Positions 26,709 through 36,800 of a DNA stretch of 64,000 nucleotides are shown here, piece by piece; position 1 is the first letter of the stretch; each line of letters begins with the position of its first letter. The DNA is from Desulfoscipio geothermicus. GTDB taxonomy: Bacteria > Bacillota > Desulfotomaculia > Desulfotomaculales > Desulfallaceae. The stretch is taken from positions 124,001 through 188,000 of the forward strand of contig JAENYS010000001.1 in assembly GCA_016841645.1 (NCBI GenBank), in the 5' to 3' direction. The position numbers and the translations under genes are program-made. The notes below the pieces were generated by a model that saw nothing but the letters and a program-made list of their open reading frames with translations, was not told the DNA's origin and searched no databases.

Positions 26709-27252
26709 TATTTGCCCCCCTTTCCGAGGCATTTACGGGCAAAGTCCCTCTGGGTATAACTGCATACAAAAAATATGTGCCGTCCTTCATCTGCCAATAT
26801 ATATTATTACTATCGATATACACCTTTGACACCACACCTTTGGCTCGCGCATACTGGCTCATAGAATTAGACATATCTTTAAAATTGCCTTTGACCATAG
26901 CTTCATGAATAGCGAACTGCCCCTCGTTATAAATATCATTTAGCCGGTCATTTCTCCGGTCAACCAGTTCAATAACAAAAGGGCGTTTACCCATGATATC
27001 CTGAACCCGGTCGTTTATTAGACAATATGTTTGTTTTAAATCATCGGTTTCATGCAAAGTTACAACTATTGTGTATACATCAGCTTCCTCTTTAATTTGA
27101 TAACCGGTTATCTGTTTATTACTTTCCATTTCATTTTTTAACGGCTGCTGGAAGTTTAAGCTGGCATATAACCACTGGGCACCTAAAAAAGCTGCCAGCG
27201 CAACCAGCATTGATATAGCTACCACATGAACTTTAATGCCCTGCCAGCGCAT
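26701..27252 (-). CDS. Single-pass membrane protein coupled to the FtsH-like protease
   Basis: The 183-residue protein starts at ATG 27252 behind AAAGGGATGG. One N-terminal membrane helix (VHVVAISMLVALAAFLGAQW) is followed by about 150 residues that should be extracytoplasmic, with mixed alpha/beta character and no cysteine pair or enzyme motif I recognise (ADVYTIVVTLHETDDLKQTY; VSKVYIDSNNIYWQMKDGTY). Its stop overlaps the protease start, so the two are translated together. A role as substrate receptor or regulator of the protease is inferred from coupling and from the missing external domain of the protease. Confidence 0.75.
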   Translation of the reverse strand: MRWQGIKVHVVAISMLVALAAFLGAQWLYASLNFQQPLKNEMESNKQITGYQIKEEADVYTIVVTLHETDDLKQTYCLINDRVQDIMGKRPFVIELVDRRNDRLNDIYNEGQFAIHEAMVKGNFKDMSNSMSQYARAKGVVSKVYIDSNNIYWQMKDGTYFLYAVIPRGTLPVNASERGANSA

Positions 27253-27392
27253 GATACCATCCCTTTCCATATAAACAACCACAGTTACTGATTCTAACGC
27301 TGTTCTGACATTTAATAATTATAACATAACCCGGAAGCCCTTTTAGCAGGTAATTGTCGCCATCGGACACTCAAATGCTTTAAAGCCAAGAA

Positions 27393-27426
27393 CAAAAAAC
27401 AACCCTCCGCATTGCAGAAAGGTTGT
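27393..27426 (-). terminator. Terminator of the rimO-pgsA unit
   Basis: acaacc (27399-27404) pairs with ggttgt (27421-27426), with a G/C-rich inner part; the minus strand then runs TTTTTT. It is 10 bases after the pgsA stop. Confidence 0.8.
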
Positions 27427-27435
27427 GCTTAATAA

Positions 27436-27981
27436 CTAATTTTCCTTTGATCGCAATAAGAAACCGGCATGCTGAAAATAATTCATGCCTGACCAAATGG
27501 TAAAAATAACCGCCAAGGTCATAGCTATATTGCCAAAAGGTATGTTAATTAAGCTAAATGGGTAATCTCTCAAAAACAAAGCAACAATGGCAATAATCTG
27601 GGTCACCGTTTTAATTTTACCCAGCTTACTGGCAGCAAGGACCACCCCTTCGGCAGCCGCCAGGGAACGCAACCCAGTCACGGCAAATTCACGTCCCACA
27701 ATCACCACAGCCACCCACCCGGAGAGCCTGCCAAGCTCCACCAGAGCAATCAGCGCGGCCGATATTAGCAACTTATCAGCTAACGGGTCCAATAATTTTC
27801 CCAGGCTGGTGATTTGTTTATGCTTGCGAGCTATATAGCCATCCAGTCCGTCAGTACAGGCAGCCAGTACAAATACAGTGGCCGCAATATAATCCCCCAA
27901 CGGCAAGTGTAAAGCAAGCACTACCAGAAAAACAGGTACCATTAAAATTCTAAGTAATGTCAAGCGATTCGGTAAATTCAT
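27436..27981 (-). CDS. pgsA: CDP-diacylglycerol-glycerol-3-phosphate 3-phosphatidyltransferase
   Basis: The 181-residue integral membrane enzyme makes phosphatidylglycerol phosphate. The CDP-alcohol phosphatidyltransferase motif D-x2-DG-x2-AR-x8-G-x3-D-x3-D is seen in TDGLDGYIARKHKQI followed by TSLGKLLDPLAD. Five or six hydrophobic segments are visible. It begins ATGA, overlapping the rimO stop, so it is translationally coupled. Position next to cinA/recA agrees with Bacillus. Confidence 0.96.
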   Translation of the reverse strand: MNLPNRLTLLRILMVPVFLVVLALHLPLGDYIAATVFVLAACTDGLDGYIARKHKQITSLGKLLDPLADKLLISAALIALVELGRLSGWVAVVIVGREFAVTGLRSLAAAEGVVLAASKLGKIKTVTQIIAIVALFLRDYPFSLINIPFGNIAMTLAVIFTIWSGMNYFQHAGFLLRSKEN

Positions 27982-29309
27982 TTTGTTCGTACCCCGGATA
28001 AATCATATTCCGTAGCATCCAGCACTTTGACCCGCACGAAATCCCCTCCACGGACCAATGCACGGGATGTAAAATAAACCTTGCCGTCTATCTCCGGAGT
28101 ATCAGCACCTGTCCTGCCCCAGTACATTTTCACATCATCGTCCCAGTCCTCTACCAGCACAGTAAGCTCCCGGCCTATCTTCTTAAGGTTATGGGCCAAT
28201 GAAATACGTTGTTGTAAAAACATGGCCCGGCTTACTCTCTCTGCCACCAAATCATCATTAATGCGGCCAGGCAGCACCTCGGCCGGGGTGCCCTCCTCCG
28301 GTGAATAACCAAAAACCCCGGCCCGTTCAAACTTAATTTGTTCCATAAAATCAAGCAATTCAATAAATTCCTGCTCAGTTTCACCAGGGAAACCTACAAT
28401 AAAGGTAGTCCGCAGCGTCACACCGGGAATTGACCGGCGCAGCTTATTAATAAGCTTGATAATATCTTTCTTACTTCCTCGCCTGTTCATCTCGCGCAAC
28501 AGCCTGTTATTGATATGCTGCAAGGGCAAATCTACATAACGACATATTTTAGAAGATGCTGCCAGCAATTCGATCAGTTCATCAGTAAATGAATCGGGAT
28601 AACAATACATCACCCTGACCCAACGGCATTCATCGATATCAGAAATCCTTTGCAAAAGTTCGGCCAGAGCATACCGTCCATAAATATCCCAACCATAGCG
28701 GGTGGTTTCCTGGGCTACAACAATTAGTTCTTTAACCCCTTCAGAACATAACCATTTCGCTTCACTTATAATATCGTCCATGGCACGGCTGCGGTAAGGT
28801 CCTCTAATTGAGGGAATAGCACAATAGGAGCAGCAATTGTCACATCCTTCGGCAATTTTAAGATAAGCTGTAAACTTGGGTGTGGTCAGCACCCTCGACT
28901 CTGAGCCATGCTGGATATACCCGGGTGCACCAATTGCCAGCGGCCTTTGGCCCAATTGTATTTTTTCCAACACCGCCAAGACCTCCGGCACCGCTCCAGT
29001 CCCCATAATGCCATCAATTTCCGGCATTTCCTGTAACAATTCTTTTCCGTAACGCTGGGACAAACAACCCGCCACCAGCAGAATTCGACAGCGACCGATT
29101 GTTTTACAGCGGGCGGCTTCCAATATGGCCGCTATTGATTCTTCTTTAGCCGCGGTGATAAAACCGCAGGTATTGACAATAATTATCTCTGCCTTATTAG
29201 TATCACTTGTTAAAGCATAGCCTGCCCGGCGCAATTGCCCGAGCATTATTTCCGAATCCACCCTGTTTTTTGCACAACCCAAGCTGATAAACCCAATTGC
29301 AGTGGCCAT
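27978..29309 (-). CDS. rimO: Ribosomal protein S12 methylthiotransferase
   Basis: The 443-residue radical SAM enzyme adds a methylthio group to an aspartate of ribosomal protein S12. The N-terminal UPF0004 domain has SLGCAKNRVDSE, NTCGFI and VAGCLSQRYG (three Fe-S cysteines). The radical SAM CX3CX2C motif is CDNCCSYCAIPSIRG, and a C-terminal TRAM domain is present. SLGCAKN-VDSE separates it from MiaB. The start has AAAGGTG. Confidence 0.96.
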   Translation of the reverse strand: MATAIGFISLGCAKNRVDSEIMLGQLRRAGYALTSDTNKAEIIIVNTCGFITAAKEESIAAILEAARCKTIGRCRILLVAGCLSQRYGKELLQEMPEIDGIMGTGAVPEVLAVLEKIQLGQRPLAIGAPGYIQHGSESRVLTTPKFTAYLKIAEGCDNCCSYCAIPSIRGPYRSRAMDDIISEAKWLCSEGVKELIVVAQETTRYGWDIYGRYALAELLQRISDIDECRWVRVMYCYPDSFTDELIELLAASSKICRYVDLPLQHINNRLLREMNRRGSKKDIIKLINKLRRSIPGVTLRTTFIVGFPGETEQEFIELLDFMEQIKFERAGVFGYSPEEGTPAEVLPGRINDDLVAERVSRAMFLQQRISLAHNLKKIGRELTVLVEDWDDDVKMYWGRTGADTPEIDGKVYFTSRALVRGGDFVRVKVLDATEYDLSGVRTK

Positions 29310-29405
29310 TTATAAAACACCTTTTCTAAAATTCTTCAACCAAGTATAACTTACCGCAAGTAGCACTGTCAAACAGTATATAAATTCATGCAAAACCGGG
29401 GTAAG

Positions 29406-30158
29406 TTACCCCCCAGCCATTTGTTGATCATCTTTTTCTGTAAATATCCTGGTAACTACCTGACCGGGCCCGTCAAGAAAACCATAATCCTTGCCATTTA
29501 CTCGCACTTTGACCGCTCCGGCATTACCAAATTTTACCCATATCTTTTCCCGTCCCTTGAACTGTTTTACATTATTGGGTTCAACAGTTCCCTCAAATAC
29601 ACTTTCATTGTCAACTACCACACGCATCCAACTTTTTTCACCGGTAACCTGCAAAACCATGTCTATCCCTTTAATTTCAGGGACCACATCACTTTTATTA
29701 GAGTCCGGTTCAGAGCCTTGATTATCAACCGTATTATTTTGAGTACCGGAGATCCCCGGGCTCTGCCCTCTGTCATTCGGATTAAATATCATTGCACCAC
29801 CCTGGTATATCAAGGCAAACAACAACATAGTTAGTGCAGCGACAGCTAAACCCTTCCAAGGAACTATTAGTTTGGTATCATGAGAAACCGGTTGTTGAGC
29901 ATCATTCGCCTCTTCCTCAGCCAACTGTGATGTGAACTGTTCATCATATCGGCTAACCAGAGCTTCTCCTTCTAAACCTAGAAATCGAGCATAAATACGC
30001 AAAAACCCCTTGACATATACCTTACCAGGTAACACATCAAAGGCATCGTTTTCCATGGCAATGATATATTTTGCGCGAATTTTAGTTTCGTTTTCCACAT
30101 TAAGCAGTGACGCCCCCATCTGCTCCCTGGCCTGCCGTAGCTCTTCACCAATAGACAA
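29406..30158 (-). CDS. rodZ: RodZ-like protein (cytoskeletal HTH plus DUF4115)
   Basis: The 250-residue protein has an N-terminal helix-turn-helix (GEELRQAREQMGASLLNVEN), the segment KYIIAMENDAFDVLPGKVYV, a single membrane helix (GLAVAALTMLLFALIYQ), a low-complexity linker and a C-terminal DUF4115 beta domain. RodZ links MreB to the envelope and shapes cells. TTG at 30158 is preferred: GGAGG is 8 bases upstream, whereas ATG at 30164 is only 2 bases from it. It lies between spoIIIE and rimO, as in related Firmicutes. Confidence 0.9.
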   Translation of the reverse strand: MSIGEELRQAREQMGASLLNVENETKIRAKYIIAMENDAFDVLPGKVYVKGFLRIYARFLGLEGEALVSRYDEQFTSQLAEEEANDAQQPVSHDTKLIVPWKGLAVAALTMLLFALIYQGGAMIFNPNDRGQSPGISGTQNNTVDNQGSEPDSNKSDVVPEIKGIDMVLQVTGEKSWMRVVVDNESVFEGTVEPNNVKQFKGREKIWVKFGNAGAVKVRVNGKDYGFLDGPGQVVTRIFTEKDDQQMAGG

Positions 30159-30302
30159 AACCATCACCTCCCCGGAATGTTATGTTCCGGTAAATGCTCG
30201 TTCAAATATTTATATAATACTTTTTTAATAATTTATTTTTAATAATTTAGTCGTAATCTAAAATTAATTTACCCTTCGACACAAAACATTATAATCCTCT
30301 TT

Positions 30303-32582
30303 TCATTTATCATTTCCGGCCTGGGAAGCAATAACACCATAAAATTGACTATTGTATTCATCTTCCGTAATTAATACCGCCCGAGGTTTGCTTCCTTCGT
30401 AACCACCCACATAACCTTTTTTCTCCATTATATCAACTAACCTAGCGGCCCGGGAGTAACCGATATGCAAGCGGCGCTGCAGCAGTGATATGGAGGCATG
30501 ACCGGTTTCCATAAAAACCCTCACTGCCAGGGGCAGCATATCATCGATGATTTCCGATAGTTCACCTGTTTTACCAACCTCAGCTGCAATACCGGGATCA
30601 TATTCCGGCTCGGATTGCTGTTTCCAATGCCGAACCAGCAATTCCACCTCCCGGTCAGATAAGTAGGCCCCCTGTACTCTGACCGGCTTTCCCGCCCCCA
30701 CAGGGTAAAACAGCATATCACCCCGGCCCAATAATTTTTCAGCCCCGCCCATATCTAAAATAGTTCTGGAATCTATCTGTGATGAAACAGCAAAACTGAT
30801 GCGGGAGGGTATGTTGGCTTTAATCAAACCGGTTATAATATCCACCGATGGCCGCTGGGTGGCTACCACCAAGTGAATGCCCGCTGCCCTGGCCATCTGC
30901 GCTAACCGGCATATTGCATCTTCCACGTCCGCGGGTGCCAACATCATCAAATCTGCTAGCTCGTCAATAATAATTACAAGCAAGGGCAACTGTGCATTAT
31001 TTTGCTGCAACATCAACTTATTATATCGGGCTATATCCCGCACCCCACAACCAGCAAACAAATCATAACGATATTCCATTTCCTTAACTGCCCAGCGCAA
31101 AGAAGTAGCAGCCTTTTTAGGATCTGTGACAACCGGGGAAACAAGGTGTGGAATACCATTAAATGCAGCCAATTCCACCATTTTGGGATCAATAATCATA
31201 ATTTTCACCTGATCGGGGGTCGATTTAAACAAAAAGCCGGCTATTAGCGTGTTTAAGCACACGCTTTTCCCCGCTCCGGTAGCTCCGGCAATCAGCAAAT
31301 GCGGCATGCGGGCCAGATCGTCTAAAACAGGTTGACCCGCAATATCCTTGCCTAAAGCTATAGTAAGATGTGAGTTTGATTGTTGATACTCCGTTGATTC
31401 CACCAGTTCGCGCAAAAAAACCGTGGCGATTTCCTTATTCGGCACTTCAATACCCACTACCGCCTTGCCCGGTACCGGTGCCTCTATGCGCACATTTGAT
31501 GCCGCCATACTTAAAGCAATATCATCTGACAGCCCGACAATTCGACTTACCTTCACCCCGGGTGGAGGTTGTATCTCATACCTGGTTATCGCCGGACCCT
31601 TGGATACCTGTGTAACTCTGGCCCTGATGCCAAAACTGCCCAATGTTTCCTCAAGCACTTTAATGTTATCATTAATATCACGATTATCCTTACTTACTTT
31701 TCCACGAGAAGGTTTTACCAACAAAGAAACGGGCGGTAAAAAGTATTTTTTTCCACTGCTGGATATCTCCCCTCTTCCGGGTCTTAACCGCCCAGATATT
31801 AATTTCGATTTACCCGGCTCACTTCCTTCCTCATTTTCAGAAATAGCCGGCTTTTCATTAATACCAGGTTGTCTCAATGAGCGGTAACAAATAAAGTCAG
31901 GTTTTTTTTCTTTTTCCTCGTTGTTTGAAACTTCACTGTACATTCCGAGGTAATCCTCATCACAAGTATCCTGGGATATTAGTTGTTCTGCATGACACCG
32001 GTCAATAATTACGGGATACATGTCCCGCTCTTCGTCAGATTCAATATTTTTAGAAAATAAAAATTCATCCACCATAAGTATCGTTTTTTTTAAACCCTGA
32101 CTAATTTTATCTATTATGTTTTTAAACAGAGCTACTAGAGATTGGTTGGTGGACAATAACAAGCCAACCATAAACATTGTGGCCAGTGTAATATAAACTC
32201 CGGGCGTACCGAACGACTTAATCAATAAAAAATAGGTAACTCCACCTATAATACCACCACCATCACCCTGCCACCCGGCCTTAATAATATAATCCCCCGG
32301 AATGGACAAGTGTAAAAGAGTTAGCATAACCACGGTTATAATTACTGCACCGTGTAAATTGATTACTTTTTTCGTTTTTTTTCTCCGGTACAACATTTTG
32401 TATCCGGCCACTGCCAGCAAAACTGGAAATAAAAATCTTCCTTCCCCAGCCAGGCGCATCAATAAAACGTTTAAAAAATTTCCCACCAGGCCAACCGAAG
32501 GATTCATAATACTGAGCAATACCAGCATAGCTAAGCCCAATAATATAATCCCAGTTACTTCATATTGCAACTTATTCGGCAT
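30303..32582 (-). CDS. spoIIIE: DNA translocase FtsK/SpoIIIE
   Basis: The 759-residue protein has four or so N-terminal membrane helices (to about residue 170), a variable linker, the RecA-like motor with Walker A GATGAGKSVCLN and Walker B PLLVIIIDELADLMM, and the C-terminal gamma winged helix (HASISLLQRRLHIGYSRAAR). It pumps DNA across the division or sporulation septum. Length fits SpoIIIE. The start has AGGTGGG. The position after tepA-ylzJ agrees with Bacillus, but uppP is inserted between. Confidence 0.95.
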   Translation of the reverse strand: MPNKLQYEVTGIILLGLAMLVLLSIMNPSVGLVGNFLNVLLMRLAGEGRFLFPVLLAVAGYKMLYRRKKTKKVINLHGAVIITVVMLTLLHLSIPGDYIIKAGWQGDGGGIIGGVTYFLLIKSFGTPGVYITLATMFMVGLLLSTNQSLVALFKNIIDKISQGLKKTILMVDEFLFSKNIESDEERDMYPVIIDRCHAEQLISQDTCDEDYLGMYSEVSNNEEKEKKPDFICYRSLRQPGINEKPAISENEEGSEPGKSKLISGRLRPGRGEISSSGKKYFLPPVSLLVKPSRGKVSKDNRDINDNIKVLEETLGSFGIRARVTQVSKGPAITRYEIQPPPGVKVSRIVGLSDDIALSMAASNVRIEAPVPGKAVVGIEVPNKEIATVFLRELVESTEYQQSNSHLTIALGKDIAGQPVLDDLARMPHLLIAGATGAGKSVCLNTLIAGFLFKSTPDQVKIMIIDPKMVELAAFNGIPHLVSPVVTDPKKAATSLRWAVKEMEYRYDLFAGCGVRDIARYNKLMLQQNNAQLPLLVIIIDELADLMMLAPADVEDAICRLAQMARAAGIHLVVATQRPSVDIITGLIKANIPSRISFAVSSQIDSRTILDMGGAEKLLGRGDMLFYPVGAGKPVRVQGAYLSDREVELLVRHWKQQSEPEYDPGIAAEVGKTGELSEIIDDMLPLAVRVFMETGHASISLLQRRLHIGYSRAARLVDIMEKKGYVGGYEGSKPRAVLITEDEYNSQFYGVIASQAGNDK

Positions 32583-32670
32583 ATTTATCCCACCTCTACT
32601 TAATAATAAAGTTATTCCATATTTTACATATAATTCCTTCTAGCATATAAAATCTTTCCTCCTAATATAA

Positions 32671-32709
32671 AAAAACACCTAAAAGCCATTATTTATGGTC
32701 TTTTAGATG
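32671..32709 (-). terminator. Terminator after uppP
   Basis: Imperfect stem: acctaaaag-ccat (32677-32689) pairs with atgg-tcttttagat (32695-32708). On the minus strand it ends GTGTTTTTTT. It is about 90 bases past the uppP stop. Confidence 0.75.
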
Positions 32710-32799
32710 CTCTTTTAGCGTACACAGTTAGTTATGAGTTAAAATATTTAAGTAAATAAAAATTTAATCACAACCCGGCAGCGACTGCATCAAGTTGTC

Positions 32800-33582
32800 T
32801 TATCTAATGAAATAAACAATAATAACTACTAACCCCGCCAATAAACGATACCAGACAAATATAGAATAACTGCGCCGTTCCAGATAGTTTAACAAAAATT
32901 TAATAGACAAAAAACCAACCACTGCCGATACCGCCACCCCAACAATAAAGGCAGTGTTAATATCACCGGGGGATACCTCGGTTAACTTTTTAAGTCCCGC
33001 ACCGGCAACAATGGGCGTGGATAATAAAAATGAAAAGCGGGCTGATGTTTCACGAGTCAAACCCATTAAGCGGCCGGCAGTCATAGTAATACCTGAGCGG
33101 GAAACTCCCGGGATAATAGCCAAAGCCTGAGATATACCAATTATTAGTCCTTCTTTTAAACCCACTTCCTCAAGCTTCTTAATTGAAAGGGATCGCGTAT
33201 CTACCAGATGTAAAATTACACCCATGATCATCAGTAAAATTCCAATTAATAAAGGATTGCGGAAAATTGTCTCCGCCTGGTCTTCCAACAAATACCCCAC
33301 CATAGCGCCGGGGATGGTACCAAATATTATGTACCAAAATAACCTTCCCTCAACAGTTTTTTTAGCCCGTAGCCCATCCCCGATTAAAACCAGCCAGTCC
33401 CGCCAGAAAAAAGCTATCACCGCAAAAAGTGTGCCCACATGCAAGGCCACGTCAAAAGTTAATCCGGCATATGGCCAACCAGCTAACCAGGGAATAAGCA
33501 CCAAATGAGCAGAGCTGGATATTGGCAAGAACTCACCCAAACCCTGCACAATACCCAATACTACAGCTTGAAATAAATCCAA
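32800..33582 (-). CDS. uppP: Undecaprenyl-diphosphatase
   Basis: The 260-residue polytopic membrane protein is of the BacA/UppP family, which recycles undecaprenyl diphosphate to the monophosphate for cell-wall synthesis. Motifs: GIVQGLGEFLPISSSAHL near the N terminus and IIPGVSRSGITMTAGRLMGL in the middle, with the conserved Ser and Arg. Eight or so hydrophobic segments. It has its own terminator and a 171-base gap upstream, so is probably expressed alone. Confers background bacitracin tolerance in other species. Confidence 0.96.
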   Translation of the reverse strand: MDLFQAVVLGIVQGLGEFLPISSSAHLVLIPWLAGWPYAGLTFDVALHVGTLFAVIAFFWRDWLVLIGDGLRAKKTVEGRLFWYIIFGTIPGAMVGYLLEDQAETIFRNPLLIGILLMIMGVILHLVDTRSLSIKKLEEVGLKEGLIIGISQALAIIPGVSRSGITMTAGRLMGLTRETSARFSFLLSTPIVAGAGLKKLTEVSPGDINTAFIVGVAVSAVVGFLSIKFLLNYLERRSYSIFVWYRLLAGLVVIIVYFIR

Positions 33583-33753
33583 ATAACCACCACCCTTTAT
33601 AAATAAACAGCATTATTATAACATATGGACTAACCAGGCTGCCAAACAATATTTTTTCACTGCAGATATAACAAAAGCTGTAATATTTATCAATAATATA
33701 AATACCACAGCCTTTTGTTAATAAATACAATTGGATAAAATTCTAATCGATAC

Positions 33754-33969
33754 TTATCTACTTGGCATTACCGGTGCCCCCGGGTATAGATCCATACGCA
33801 GATAGTCTTTGGGGTCGGTACTCAAAAGCTGCACTAACTCTTCCTGCCCGCCCACATTACGTACTATTGCCGGTACACCATTGACAGTGGCTTTTCTCTC
33901 AGGGTAGTGTTTCATTTGCTCCAATCCGGCCAGTACAAGTTCTAATTGCATGGGTGTGTAGAGAATCAT
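33754..33969 (-). CDS. ylzJ: YlzJ-like protein
   Basis: The 71-residue protein starts at ATG 33969, overlapping the tepA stop (ATGA), with GAGGGG 8 bases upstream. It reads [17 protein letters not shown], then [20 protein letters not shown] and [15 protein letters not shown], matching the YlzJ family found after tepA in Bacillus. Function is unknown; the gene is conserved in spore formers. Confidence 0.85.
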   Translation of the reverse strand: MILYTPMQLELVLAGLEQMKHYPERKATVNGVPAIVRNVGGQEELVQLLSTDPKDYLRMDLYPGAPVMPSR

Positions 33970-34787
33970 TGCATGATCCCCTCTTTTCCGGATTTCCAAT
34001 CCTCAACCAAACTTTTTAGCTTATCCATCGCATGATACACACCGCCAACCTCATTTATCAAACCGCATTCAACAGCTTCATGCCCGATTAAAACAGTGCC
34101 GATATCGCGGGCCAACTCACCGGTGCGAAACATCAGCTCTCTGAATTTTTCCTGTGTAACATGCGAGTGCGCAGTGACAAAACGCACAACCCGGTCCTGC
34201 ATTTTATCAAGGTACTCATAGGTTTGGGGAACACCAATAACCAACCCGTTTAAGCGAATAGGGTGAATAGTCATACTGGCGGTTTCAGCTATAAAAGAAT
34301 AATCTGTGGAAACCGCTATAGGCACACCTATGCTGTGACCGCCTCCCAGCACCACAGATACAGTGGGTTTAGATAAACTGGAAATCATTTCGGCAATAGC
34401 TAGGCCTGCCTCAACATCACCGCCCACAGTATTTAAAACAACTACGATACCTTCAACCTCCGGGCTTTGTTCCAAAGCCACCAGTTGGGGTATGATGTGC
34501 TCATATTTGGTGGTTTTATTCTGCGGCGGGAGCACTAAATGGCCTTCTATTTGGCCTACGATAGTTAAACAATGTATGTTGCTCTTTATTTCAGGTACCT
34601 GGGTGGTGCCCATCTCCTTAACTGTTTCCAAGGTATTCTTTGCTTTGCCAACTATCCTGTTTCTTTCGGTATTTGGATCGTCGCAGGGGTTATCTGGCCG
34701 ATGCGGATCAGTTTCCGGCCCAGGCTGGGATGGTGGATGATAAGGGAATATACCGGGCACATCATTAAAAAAATGGTAGTAAGACAT
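33966..34787 (-). CDS. tepA: ClpP-fold serine protease, TepA/YmfB type
   Basis: The 273-residue protein has a ClpP/crotonase fold: [20 protein letters not shown], the active-site region [11 protein letters not shown] (Ser) and MTIHPIR (His), and a following [16 protein letters not shown] helix. An N-terminal Pro-rich part ([18 protein letters not shown]) is family-like. In B. subtilis TepA was described as translocation-enhancing and is linked to degradation of small acid-soluble spore proteins. ATG 34787 is chosen for GGAGAGGAT upstream. Confidence 0.9.
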   Translation of the reverse strand: MSYYHFFNDVPGIFPYHPPSQPGPETDPHRPDNPCDDPNTERNRIVGKAKNTLETVKEMGTTQVPEIKSNIHCLTIVGQIEGHLVLPPQNKTTKYEHIIPQLVALEQSPEVEGIVVVLNTVGGDVEAGLAIAEMISSLSKPTVSVVLGGGHSIGVPIAVSTDYSFIAETASMTIHPIRLNGLVIGVPQTYEYLDKMQDRVVRFVTAHSHVTQEKFRELMFRTGELARDIGTVLIGHEAVECGLINEVGGVYHAMDKLKSLVEDWKSGKEGIMQ

Positions 34788-34850
34788 CAGTATCCTCTCC
34801 GTTCTACATGTTGATCTGGAAATTCTCTTATAGTATGTATAATACTGCAA

Positions 34851-34882
34851 AAAAATACACAGGTGTACACCTGTGTATTTTT
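34851..34882. terminator. Perfect 32-base palindrome, probable bidirectional terminator after rnj
   Basis: 34851-34866 (aaaaatacacaggtgt) is the exact reverse complement of 34867-34882. The stem ends in T-runs on both strands. It lies 10 bases after the RNase J stop and 64 bases before tepA. Confidence 0.75.
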
Positions 34883-34891
34883 GGCAAGTAT

Positions 34892-36556
34892 TTATACTTC
34901 CATGATGATGGGTAGAATCATTGGCCTTCTCCTGGTTTTTTCAAATAAAAATTTACTTAGATCATCTCTTACTTGAGATTTTATTGATGCCCATTCCGAT
35001 ATCTTACGAGAAGTACATTTATCCAAAGCTAATTTCACCTTTTCCTTAGCTTGATCCATTAGTTGCTCGGATTCTCGAACATATACAAATCCCCTCGAAA
35101 CAATATCCGGTCCTGATACAATCAAACCTGATTCATGACTGATAGTCACCACAACAATTAAAATACCGTCCTGAGACAGTTGGCGACGGTCACGCAATAC
35201 AATATTTCCCACATCGCCCACCCCCAGGCCATCCACCAGCACACGCCCGGAGGTAACCCGTCCGGCAAAGCGACCAATACGCTTGGTAAGCTCTACCACC
35301 TGGCCGTTTTCACCCACAAAAATATTGGATTCAGGGACACCCATGTCCTGGGCCAGTCGAGCATGTTTAATTAGCATGCGGTATTCCCCGTGTACCGGCA
35401 TAAAAAACTTGGGCTTAACCATGTTAATCATAAGTTTTAACTCTTCCTGACTGGGGTGACCGCTAACATGGATGCCCGATACTGCCTCATAGATGACATT
35501 GGCACCAAGTTTAAAAAGCTGATCAATAACTTTAGCCACCAGTTTTTCATTACCCGGAATGGGGTTGGCAGAGATTATAATAGTATCTCCGGTCATTATT
35601 TCCACCTGGCGGTGATCACGACTGGCCATCCTTGTTAAAGCACTCATCGGCTCTCCCTGGCTACCAGTGGTAAGGTAAACGACTTGATTCCTGGGCAGTT
35701 TGGATGCCTCGTCAAGTTCCACCAGTAAGCCGTCCGGCATTTGGAGATACCCCAGATCACAGGCAATGTTAACTACGTTAACCATACTGCGACCCACGAC
35801 AGCCACTTTTCTATTATAGTAACTGGCCATAGTAATAGCCTGCTGCAACCTGTGTACATTAGAGGCAAAGGTGGCTACGATAATTCTTTCCCGGGCCTCT
35901 CTAAATGTATCGTCAAAAGTTTGTCCCACTACCCGTTCGGACATAGTGTACCCAGGTCTTTCCACATTAGTACTGTCACTTAAAAGAGCCAGTACACCTT
36001 TCTCCCCTCGCTGGGCAAACCGGTAAAAATCGGTCACTTCACCGTCCACAGGAGTTTGATCAATCTTAAAATCACCGGTATGGATAATTACTCCCACAGG
36101 TGTTTCAATAGCCAGTGCTACTGCGCCGGGGATACTGTGCGAAACCCTAATAAACTCTACCTTAAAAGGACCTATCTGTACTATATCCCGCGGTATTACG
36201 CAATTTAACTTAACATTGTCCAGCATATGCTGCTCGCGCAACTTACCGCCTAAGATCCCCAAAGTAAGTTTAGTGCCATATACCGGTACATTAAGCTGTT
36301 TAAGCACATACGGTAAAGCCCCGATATGATCCTCATGACCATGCGTAAGCACAATACCACGTACAATGCTTTTATTCTCCAAAAGATAGGTGATATCCGG
36401 AATGACAATGTCTATACCCAGCAAATCTTCTTCAGGAAACATCAAGCCTGAATCAATAACCAAAATATTTTCCCCGTATCTCACCACCATCATGTTCTTG
36501 CCAATCTCACCCAGTCCCCCCAAAGGGATCAAGGATACTTTTGGTTCACGCGCCAT
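34892..36556 (-). CDS. rnj: Ribonuclease J
   Basis: The 554-residue metallo-beta-lactamase/beta-CASP RNase has [15 protein letters not shown] at the N terminus, the metal motif [33 protein letters not shown], and the C-terminal [11 protein letters not shown] and [11 protein letters not shown]. It combines 5'-3' exonuclease and endonuclease activity in mRNA decay. Start 36556 follows AGGAGG. The position between dapA and tepA is that of rnjB in Bacillus; whether a second rnj exists elsewhere cannot be told here. Confidence 0.95.
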   Translation of the reverse strand: MAREPKVSLIPLGGLGEIGKNMMVVRYGENILVIDSGLMFPEEDLLGIDIVIPDITYLLENKSIVRGIVLTHGHEDHIGALPYVLKQLNVPVYGTKLTLGILGGKLREQHMLDNVKLNCVIPRDIVQIGPFKVEFIRVSHSIPGAVALAIETPVGVIIHTGDFKIDQTPVDGEVTDFYRFAQRGEKGVLALLSDSTNVERPGYTMSERVVGQTFDDTFREARERIIVATFASNVHRLQQAITMASYYNRKVAVVGRSMVNVVNIACDLGYLQMPDGLLVELDEASKLPRNQVVYLTTGSQGEPMSALTRMASRDHRQVEIMTGDTIIISANPIPGNEKLVAKVIDQLFKLGANVIYEAVSGIHVSGHPSQEELKLMINMVKPKFFMPVHGEYRMLIKHARLAQDMGVPESNIFVGENGQVVELTKRIGRFAGRVTSGRVLVDGLGVGDVGNIVLRDRRQLSQDGILIVVVTISHESGLIVSGPDIVSRGFVYVRESEQLMDQAKEKVKLALDKCTSRKISEWASIKSQVRDDLSKFLFEKTRRRPMILPIIMEV

Positions 36557-36762
36557 ACCATACCTCCTAATATTGTACAATTTTTTATTGGTAATATAAA
36601 TAAATTGGTGAGAATTAGGAGAAGGCGGGGAAATATTCTGTTTTTGTTATAAAGTCCGTTCAGAACTCGTTATTATATTATACTTTATCTTGAAAGCTAT
36701 AACAAGGAATAACCACCCTTCCTGAAAATATTAATTTCCAAATAATACAATTACAATACAAA

Positions 36763-36784
36763 AAGGAGCCTCATCAGGCTCCTT
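36763..36784 (-). terminator. Intrinsic terminator of dapA
   Basis: Stem aaggagcct/aggctcctt (36763-36771/36776-36784) with a 4-base loop; the minus strand continues TTTTTG. It lies 17 bases past the dapA stop. Confidence 0.9.
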
Positions 36785-36800
36785 CATAATATTTTCTTAT

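Noticed and set aside
34851-34882. Perfect palindrome considered as an attachment site or recombination site
   Set aside because: It directly follows the RNase J stop codon and ends in T-runs on both strands, so a terminator explains it.
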